Source of the DNA: Krumholzibacterium sp965370495 | GTDB taxonomy: Bacteria > Krumholzibacteriota > Krumholzibacteriia > Krumholzibacteriales > Krumholzibacteriaceae | Length of the DNA stretch: 13,427 bases | Direction: 5' to 3' | Assembly (NCBI GenBank): GCA_965370495.1 | Contig: CBDUUV010000072.1 | Location: forward strand, 1-13,427 | Part shown: in pieces, positions 13,350 through 13,427 of the stretch | Layout: each line of letters starts with the position of its first letter | Numbering within the stretch: position 1 is the first letter of the stretch | Position numbers and translations under genes: made by a program | Notes under the pieces: model-generated | What the model was told of the DNA's origin: nothing | The model's database searches: none | The model's input: the letters and a program-made list of their open reading frames with translations, nothing else

Positions 13350-13427
13350 TCACCATCCTTTCAGTAACACAGTATCAACCGTATCGTTTATCTGCCGGTC
13401 TCAATCCTCAAACAGCTTCAATCATTT
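13350..13427. other. Upstream flank of gcvH, upstream gene not identifiable
   Basis: On the minus strand all three frames contain stops in the first 20 bases from the edge, so any upstream gene (gcvT would be expected) ends at or before about 13408. At most a few codons would be visible, too few to name. I see no convincing promoter or glycine-riboswitch element in these 78 bases. Confidence 0.4.

Noticed and set aside
13350..13427. Glycine riboswitch upstream of gcvH
   Set aside because: The 78 bases lack the conserved glycine aptamer segments and are too short for a tandem aptamer.

Overview
The window is ordinary, mostly housekeeping bacterial DNA. It looks like an uncultured Gram-negative lineage, possibly of the FCB type. 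Three features suggest this: a bacterial V/A-type ATPase operon in the ntpF-I-K-E order, a two-gene (GcvPA/GcvPB) glycine decarboxylase, and a secreted Cys-rich beta-helix protein with a C-terminal tail of a kind I associate with such lineages. No rRNA or other taxonomic marker is present, so this placement is weak. I found no CRISPR array, tRNA, transposase, phage gene or toxin-antitoxin pair.

Layout. (1) Positions 1-3381, minus strand: the start of a V-type ATPase operon, with subunit F/H (peripheral stalk), I (membrane stator), K (proteolipid ring) and E (stalk, cut by the window edge). The catalytic subunits should lie beyond position 1. The K subunit carries all five residues that bind Na+ in Enterococcus hirae NtpK, so a Na+-coupled enzyme is likely. 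(2) Positions 3382-3764: a 383-base AT-rich divergent intergenic region with a possible minus-strand promoter and small inverted repeats. (3) Positions 3765-4940, plus strand: the only plus-strand gene, an exported right-handed beta-helix protein with six regular rungs and a ladder of cysteines. (4) Positions 4941-5152: a convergent intergenic region with no recognisable intrinsic terminator. (5) Positions 5153-13349, minus strand: one long co-directional run, read in transcription order as gcvH, gcvPA, gcvPB, a lipM-like octanoyl/lipoyl transferase, then dppB, dppC, dppD and dppF of a peptide/nickel-type ABC transporter.

How the genes fit together. GcvH is the lipoyl carrier of the glycine cleavage system, GcvPA and GcvPB form its PLP-dependent glycine decarboxylase, and the LipM-like enzyme plausibly installs the octanoyl precursor on GcvH. 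gcvPA/gcvPB overlap as ATGA, lipM/dppB as TGATG and dppD/dppF as TAATG, which points to translational coupling. A 190-base gap with an inverted repeat around the gcvPB stop separates the decarboxylase genes from lipM. The transporter has both permeases and both ATPases, but no substrate-binding protein is in the window. gcvT, if linked, would lie beyond position 13427.

The points most worth a second look are the complete Na+-ligand set in subunit K, the Cys ladder and C-terminal tail of the beta-helix protein, LipM-type rather than LplA-type residues in the lipoylation enzyme, and a run of 19-base-spaced TCCCGGGA palindromes between dppB and dppC. I did not find convincing evidence of a wholly new system.
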